A DNA stretch of 64,000 nt, taken from positions 223,203 to 287,202 of the forward strand of contig JBIKIN010000002.1 in assembly GCA_044361595.1 (NCBI GenBank), written 5' to 3'. The stretch is from Pseudopedobacter sp044361595. GTDB taxonomy: Bacteria > Bacteroidota > Bacteroidia > Sphingobacteriales > Sphingobacteriaceae. The translations under genes and the position numbers were made by a program. Below the pieces are notes generated by a model. That model was given only the letters and a program-made list of their open reading frames with translations, was not told where the DNA came from and did no database searches. How positions within the stretch are numbered: position 1 is the stretch's first letter; every line of letters starts with the position of its first letter. Below, piece after piece: positions 59,578 through 64,000 of this stretch.

Positions 59578-60175
59578 GTTTTTCTTTCTGTAACCACAGA
59601 GGGAACGGAGGTGTTTCACAGAGAGTGCAGAGGTTGCTTTTTTGATATAAATGTGTAGAGTTTTTTACCACAGAGGTAGCAGAGTTAACGGAGCTGAAAG
59701 CAGAGAAATTTGAAAGACATCTGCGAAAATCTGCTTTATCAGTGGGAAATGAATAAATCACGATTGACTAAGAAGGATTAGATTTTCACGCAAAGAAAAA
59801 ATATAAGAATCGCAAAGAGCGCAAAGCTTTTCAATCGGCTCTTCAATTCTTTAATTTTCTCTCTAGCAATAAAAGTCTTTGCGAGCTTTGCGTAAATCTT
59901 TGCGAACTTTGCGAGAAAACACCAATTCAGATCTATTTGAAAGGTATCTGCGTTATCAGCGGAAAGCAATTAAAACTTAAAAAATCAATTACACCCCCAA
60001 ACCCTTTATTGCAACAGCCTAAATTAAATAAACCCGATTGGCAGCGGTATGCTTTTTTTGTCAGCCTGGGCAGAGTCGAAGGCCAAAAAAAAAGCATTTA
60101 GCAGAAAGCGGGACTATCGTAACCCAAAAGCACTGCTGTACCTTTTCTAATTCTTTAATTACCTTTACCGCCAAT
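59578..60175. repeat. 598-base spacer filled with degenerate repeats
   Basis: Contains CCACAGAGG, CACAGAGAG and CACAGAGG units (59593-59680), GCAAAGAGCGCAAAGC and a GCGAGCTTTGCGTAAATC, TTTGCGAACTTTGCGAG array (59808-59915), ATCTGCG...TCAGCGG units (59718-59750, 59945-59970), and a palindromic element (60036-60125) related to that at 32478. No gene is supported. Confidence 0.6.
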
Positions 60176-61360
60176 ATGATTTCTGTAATTTTAAATAAGG
60201 GTAAAGAAAAAGCGGTTTTACAAAAGCATCCTTGGGTGTTTTCTGGGGCTTTACAAGCTTTAAAAACTAAGCCAGCTAATGGTGAATTGGTAAAAGTATT
60301 ATCGGCTAAGCAAGAGTTTTTGGCCTATGGATATTTTAACGATGCCAGCCGAGTTGCGGTGCGCTTGTTAAGCTGGGTAGAGGAAAACTTGCCTGATGAA
60401 GCTTGGTGGCGTATGCGTTTACAAAAGGCGGTTGCTGCCCGTAAAAACTTATTGAAAGACGGAACAAATGCTTGCAGATTAGTATTTAGCGAGGCGGATT
60501 ATTTACCCGGATTAATTGCGGATAGCTATGGCGATTATCTGGCTTTACAAATTTTAACTACCGGCGTGGAAGCTATGAAACCTGTGATTTTAGACGAATT
60601 GCAAAAACTGACCGGTGCCAAAGGAATTTTTGATAAGGGTGATGCTACTGCAAGAGCTCATGATGGTTTAGCACAAACAGAAGGATTATTATATGGTGAG
60701 TTGCCGCCTGATTTTGTAGAGGTAAAGGAAAACGGAATTAAGTATCATATTAATATTGTAGAGGGACAAAAATCTGGCTTTTATTGCGACCAGCGAGAGA
60801 ACCGTAAAATTGTTGCCGCTTACGCCGAGGGAAAAAATGTATTAGATTGCTTTAGCTACAGCGGAGGTTTTTCTTTGAATGCGCTGGCTAATGAGGCAAA
60901 ATCGATTACATCGGTAGATAGCTCGGCCTTGGCTGTAGAAACTTTAAAAAAGAATGTAGAACTGAATGGTTTTGATGTAGCTAAAGTAACCCCAATCCAA
61001 AACGATGTAAACAAGCAATTAAGGATTTTTAAAGAGGAAGAGAAAAAATTTGATATCGTGATTTTAGATCCGCCTAAATATGCACCTTCTCGTTCTGCTT
61101 TAGACCGAGCAGCTAGAGCTTATAAAGATTTAAACCGATTAGGGATGCAGGTTATAGAAAGCGGCGGTTTATTGGCTACTTTTAGCTGCTCTGGAGCTGT
61201 TGATATGGACACCTTTAAGCAAATTATTGCTTGGGCTGCTTTAGATGCTGGCAAAGAAGTTCAAATTATCCATCAGTTTAACCAGCCAGAAGATCATCCT
61301 ATCCGTATTTCTTTTCCTGAGGGCGAGTATTTGAAAGGGTTGTTGTGTAGGGTGTTTTAA
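60176..61360 (+). CDS. Class I rRNA methyltransferase, RlmI-like
   Basis: From the ATG at 60176, 394 residues; upstream in-frame codons are repeat sequence. An N-terminal PUA domain (VILNKGKEKAVLQKHPWVFS, GELVKVLSAKQEFLAYGYFN), a middle domain, and an AdoMet domain with NVLDCFSYSGGFSLNALANE, and DPPKYAPSRSALDRAARAYK and LATFSCSGAVD. This is the RlmI/YccW arrangement, which methylates C5 of a 23S rRNA cytosine. Full length. Confidence 0.92.
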   Translation: MISVILNKGKEKAVLQKHPWVFSGALQALKTKPANGELVKVLSAKQEFLAYGYFNDASRVAVRLLSWVEENLPDEAWWRMRLQKAVAARKNLLKDGTNACRLVFSEADYLPGLIADSYGDYLALQILTTGVEAMKPVILDELQKLTGAKGIFDKGDATARAHDGLAQTEGLLYGELPPDFVEVKENGIKYHINIVEGQKSGFYCDQRENRKIVAAYAEGKNVLDCFSYSGGFSLNALANEAKSITSVDSSALAVETLKKNVELNGFDVAKVTPIQNDVNKQLRIFKEEEKKFDIVILDPPKYAPSRSALDRAARAYKDLNRLGMQVIESGGLLATFSCSGAVDMDTFKQIIAWAALDAGKEVQIIHQFNQPEDHPIRISFPEGEYLKGLLCRVF

Positions 61361-61361
61361 A

Positions 61362-61396
61362 TGCCTTAAGCTTAAAGCATAAGGCTTAAAGCTTTT
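61362..61396. terminator. Repeat-derived hairpin between converging genes
   Basis: GCCTTA...TAAGGC with AAGCTTAAAGC units and a T run; same repeat class as in the trp operon. Confidence 0.5.
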
Positions 61397-62142
61397 TAGA
61401 TATCAAACCTTTCCCTTAACGCTTCAGAATTACTACGACTGCTGGTAAATTTACTTTGACTAGGATTATCCATCACAAAAACCAATGCACCGTTAAAGCT
61501 TTTTCTTATTTCTTTAATTCTATCCGTGTTTATGATGATGCTTCTATGAATTCGGCAAAAGTTTTCGGGTAGTTTTTCTTCTAAATTAGCTAAGGTGAAA
61601 TCTGTTAAATGTTTATTGCCATCATCGGTATGTAAGAAAACGTATTTATCCTCAGCTTCTATAGCTACAATATTTGCAAGCTGAATCAACAAAATTTTAT
61701 CTCCAATTTTAACTGTAAGTGTTTTAATTGCTTTTTTAGGTTTAAGCTGATCTAGCAAATCTTGTAGCGGTAAAGCTAAAGGTTTGTGCATTTCTTGCAA
61801 CTTATGCATACTTTTTTGTAAACGATCTTTCTCAACAGGTTTTAACAAATAATCTAGCGAATTTTCTTCAAAAGCTTTTATAGCATATTGATCGTAAGCG
61901 GTTGTGAAAATAACTTTAGGTTGCTTTTTAAGCTTGGCAAGCATCTCAAAACCGTTCATAATTGGCATCTCAATGTCTAAAAAAATTAAATCAGGCTGAT
62001 GTATATTAACCATTTCTAAACCTTCTTTACCATTACTGGCTTGTGCAACAATTTGTATAAAAGTGTAGGGCGCAAGCAATCTTATTAATCTTTGGCGAGC
62101 AAGCTCTTCGTCATCAACAATTAAACAGGTATAGTTATTCAT
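61396..62142 (-). CDS. LytTR-family response regulator
   Basis: A 248-residue protein: receiver domain with phospho-Asp56 (LIFLDIEMPIMNGF), VIFTTAYDQYAIKAF and LLKPVEKDRL, then a LytTR DNA-binding domain (about 145-245: KILLIQLANIVAIEAEDKYV, FCRIHRSIIINTDRIKEI). The sensor LytS-like gene is 2 bases upstream. The pair resembles BtsSR/LytSR systems; signal unknown. Confidence 0.93.
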   Translation of the reverse strand: MNNYTCLIVDDEELARQRLIRLLAPYTFIQIVAQASNGKEGLEMVNIHQPDLIFLDIEMPIMNGFEMLAKLKKQPKVIFTTAYDQYAIKAFEENSLDYLLKPVEKDRLQKSMHKLQEMHKPLALPLQDLLDQLKPKKAIKTLTVKIGDKILLIQLANIVAIEAEDKYVFLHTDDGNKHLTDFTLANLEEKLPENFCRIHRSIIINTDRIKEIRKSFNGALVFVMDNPSQSKFTSSRSNSEALRERFDI

Positions 62143-62144
62143 AA

Positions 62145-63182
62145 TTACAATGGTAAAGTTATTTTTATTTGTTTAGTAGGGTCGTTAATAATTTGTAAAG
62201 TATAATTATTTGGGTAAAGCAGTTGCAACTTATCGTATGTACTTTGCAGGCCATACCCGGCATTTAATTCGGTAGGAAAAGCTTTTCCGTTATCAGTTAC
62301 CATTAAATTTAGCTCATTTCCTACTTTGCAAACTTTCACTTTTAGTTCTCCACCCTCAACAACGTCATTTAAGCCGTGTTTCAAAGCATTCTCAACCAAA
62401 GGTTGTAAAATAAAACGTGGCATTTGATTTTCAAGAACATTGTTATCAATATCAAAAACAAAACTAATACGGTTGCCAAAACGTACTCTTTCAATATCTA
62501 AATAAGTTTCAACAATCTCTATCTCCTCTTTTACCGTGGTAAAGTTTTCATTTTGAGTGTTAATACTATATCTAAAGAGTTTCGAAAGTTTTAAAGTCAT
62601 GTCTTCAGCTTTATCAGCATCAATATGGATTAAACTTGCAATAGAATTAAGGGAATTGTATAAAAAATGCGGATTTATTTTAGATTGTAAAGTTTGCAGC
62701 TCTGCTTGAGTTTTTAATTGATTCAACTTTACAATATCAACCTCTTTTTGCTTTAACCGCAACTCTAAGTTGCTTCGTTGTGTTTGGTAAACGCCTACAA
62801 TGGTTGTTACCACCAAAGATATTACTAAGTTAATTAACAGCTGTTGAGGATCAGAAAATAAGGTATAGCCAATTTTAAGAATAAATAAATTTAAAATAAA
62901 AAGGCAAATCTCGCTTGCAATAGTCATACCTACCAAAGCAGCCAAATAGTATAAACCCCAAATAAAATAGTAGTTTTTTGGTTTGTATTTAATACGGTAA
63001 TTTTCTACCAATTGCATAAAGCTAGAAATAGAAGTAGAAATAGCTACACTAAACATAAAGGTTACACCTACGTACCTCCAGCTTACTTTATTTGCAGAAA
63101 TTAAATAGAATATAATCAAAACAGAAGCGACAATTGCACCTATTCTTAATCCACTTATTGCACATTTTAAAAAATCTTTCAT
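62145..63182 (-). CDS. LytS-type sensor histidine kinase
   Basis: A 345-residue kinase. Four membrane helices (about 12-30, 38-58, 72-100, 115-135), then a coiled coil and the His_kinase domain QSKINPHFLYNSLNSIASLI with His172, and an ATP-binding domain PRFILQPLVENALKHGL, VTDNGKAFPTELNAGYGL. It phosphorylates the LytTR regulator encoded downstream. No periplasmic domain, so the signal is probably membrane-sensed. Confidence 0.92.
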   Translation of the reverse strand: MKDFLKCAISGLRIGAIVASVLIIFYLISANKVSWRYVGVTFMFSVAISTSISSFMQLVENYRIKYKPKNYYFIWGLYYLAALVGMTIASEICLFILNLFILKIGYTLFSDPQQLLINLVISLVVTTIVGVYQTQRSNLELRLKQKEVDIVKLNQLKTQAELQTLQSKINPHFLYNSLNSIASLIHIDADKAEDMTLKLSKLFRYSINTQNENFTTVKEEIEIVETYLDIERVRFGNRISFVFDIDNNVLENQMPRFILQPLVENALKHGLNDVVEGGELKVKVCKVGNELNLMVTDNGKAFPTELNAGYGLQSTYDKLQLLYPNNYTLQIINDPTKQIKITLPL

Positions 63183-63385
63183 TGTTATTGTTGAGTTTTA
63201 TTTTTTTGATGATTTAAATATTTCCTGAGTTTCCTGACCACTTGTCAAGATATCATTAAAGCAATTAAATGCTTATCAGTATTTAAATCTAAAGTAAGCA
63301 ATAGCACAAAATTAAATAACAATTTATGACCAATGGTATTTTATCTAGACGAACTGTTTATTTGATAGGATGAATGGGAAACAAA

Positions 63386-63417
63386 AAGAGCCTGCCTCGA
63401 TTAAGAAACAGACTCTT
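63386..63417 (-). terminator. Terminator of the type IX-secreted protein gene
   Basis: On the minus strand AAGAGTCTG and CAGGCTCTT pair (one G-T) and are followed by T, 20 bases after the stop codon. Confidence 0.75.
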
Positions 63418-63437
63418 CGCTTACATTTTAACTTATA

Positions 63438-64000
63438 CTATTGTTTGATTATTTGTTTAATGATTAGTTTACCTTGACCAGTTAACCTAATGTTATAAAC
63501 TCCAATAGCCAGCTTACTAATATCTAAACTAATATTACTTTCTTGTTTACTAATCGCTTTATTTATTAATATTTTACCTGTTAAATCTATCAGCTCTAAT
63601 TTTTGATAAACTTCAGCATCAAAACTTAAATTAATTATTTCACTTACTGGGTTAGGGTAAACAGATAACTCGCTTAAATTAAATGTTACATTTACAGCTC
63701 TAATACCTAAATCGTTTTGCTTACCGTCTTTATCATATTGTACTAATTGGTAGTAATTTACTCCACTTGTAGGTGTAAGGTCTATATAGTTGTATTGAAT
63801 TTTTTGGGTAGAGTTTCCTGCTCCGAATATTTTTACAATGGTGGTAAAATCTATTCCATTTGAAGAACGTAATACCTCAAAATAACTGTTATTAGTTTCT
63901 GATGCTGTTAACCAATTCAGGTTTACTGTACCATCGTTATTTAGTTTAGCGTCGTAGCTGATTAATGATACTGGTAATGCAACTCCTACTGTTAACATTC
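63438..64000 (-). CDS. C-terminal part of a type IX-secreted protein (runs off the right edge)
   Basis: The frame is open to the window edge; at least 187 residues are visible. It contains a fibronectin-like region (VNLNWLTASETNNSYFEVLR, YNYIDLTPTSGVNYYQLVQY) and a type IX sorting domain (LSVYPNPVSEIINLSF, LIDLTGKILI, LAIGVYNIRL, IIKQ). The catalytic or binding part is outside the window, so the function cannot be told. Confidence 0.85.
   Translation of the reverse strand, partial: MLTVGVALPVSLISYDAKLNNDGTVNLNWLTASETNNSYFEVLRSSNGIDFTTIVKIFGAGNSTQKIQYNYIDLTPTSGVNYYQLVQYDKDGKQNDLGIRAVNVTFNLSELSVYPNPVSEIINLSFDAEVYQKLELIDLTGKILINKAISKQESNISLDISKLAIGVYNIRLTGQGKLIIKQIIKQ

Noticed and set aside
60038..60175. 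46-residue N-terminal extension of the RlmI-like protein from a TTG
   Set aside because: The extension is encoded by a palindromic intergenic repeat and has no match to the PUA-domain start; the ATG at 60176 fits the family.

Overview
The window is AT-rich chromosomal DNA from a Bacteroidota member, most likely Sphingobacteriaceae (Pedobacter-like). The signs are a SusC/SusD polysaccharide utilization locus with a hybrid two-component sensor, type IX secretion sorting domains, a fused hemC-hemD gene, promoters of the TAnnTTTG type, DUF2480/DUF3078/DUF3108/DUF4197 proteins and several kinds of palindromic intergenic repeat. The species call is inference; no rRNA gene is present.

Layout. 1-14.9 kb: a utilization locus for a uronic-acid polysaccharide: partial sensor/regulator (minus), then on plus a heparinase II/III-like lyase, aldose 1-epimerase, SusC, SusD (with an extra inserted domain), a DUF5017-like surface lipoprotein, a second heparinase II/III-like lyase and a GH88 unsaturated glucuronyl hydrolase. 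15.1-17.3 kb: Rrf2 regulator, OsmC-like protein and a MetZ-type sulfhydrylase. 17.5-26.5 kb: uvrA, an ECF sigma factor, a TM2 protein, a TPR pseudo-kinase, Nif3-like and zinc-ribbon proteins, a candidate small RNA and a MaoC-like hydratase. 26.5-36.5 kb (minus): haem synthesis cluster hemA, hemCD, hemB, hemL, a two-component system, a TPR protein, hemE, a HemJ-like gene and a DUF4197 lipoprotein. 36.9-44 kb: mfd, a large secreted lipase-like protein and a small lipoprotein.

44-50 kb: remnants of a small accessory cassette, DUF3078, a toxin-antitoxin pair, then trpC, trpG and trpE (minus). trpE is preceded by a 24-codon leader ORF with three tandem Trp codons and a terminator, which reads as a transcription attenuator. 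50-54 kb: a beta-propeller lipoprotein and a zinc metalloprotease. 54-55 kb: an intact tRNA-Val(TAC) followed by two perfect 356-bp tandem repeats, each carrying a GIY-YIG nuclease ORF whose C-terminal codons are made of tRNA D-arm/anticodon-arm sequence. 55-64 kb: DUF3108, DUF2480, a PpiD/SurA-like chaperone, DUF2071, a repeat-filled spacer, an RlmI-like methyltransferase, a LytTR/LytS pair and the end of another type IX-secreted protein.

The strongest candidates for new biology are the tRNA-linked GIY-YIG tandem element, the Trp attenuator, very short or absent 5' leaders on several genes, the SusD with an inserted beta-rich domain, and the two-component system inside the haem operon. All function calls are from reading sequence; no database search was run.
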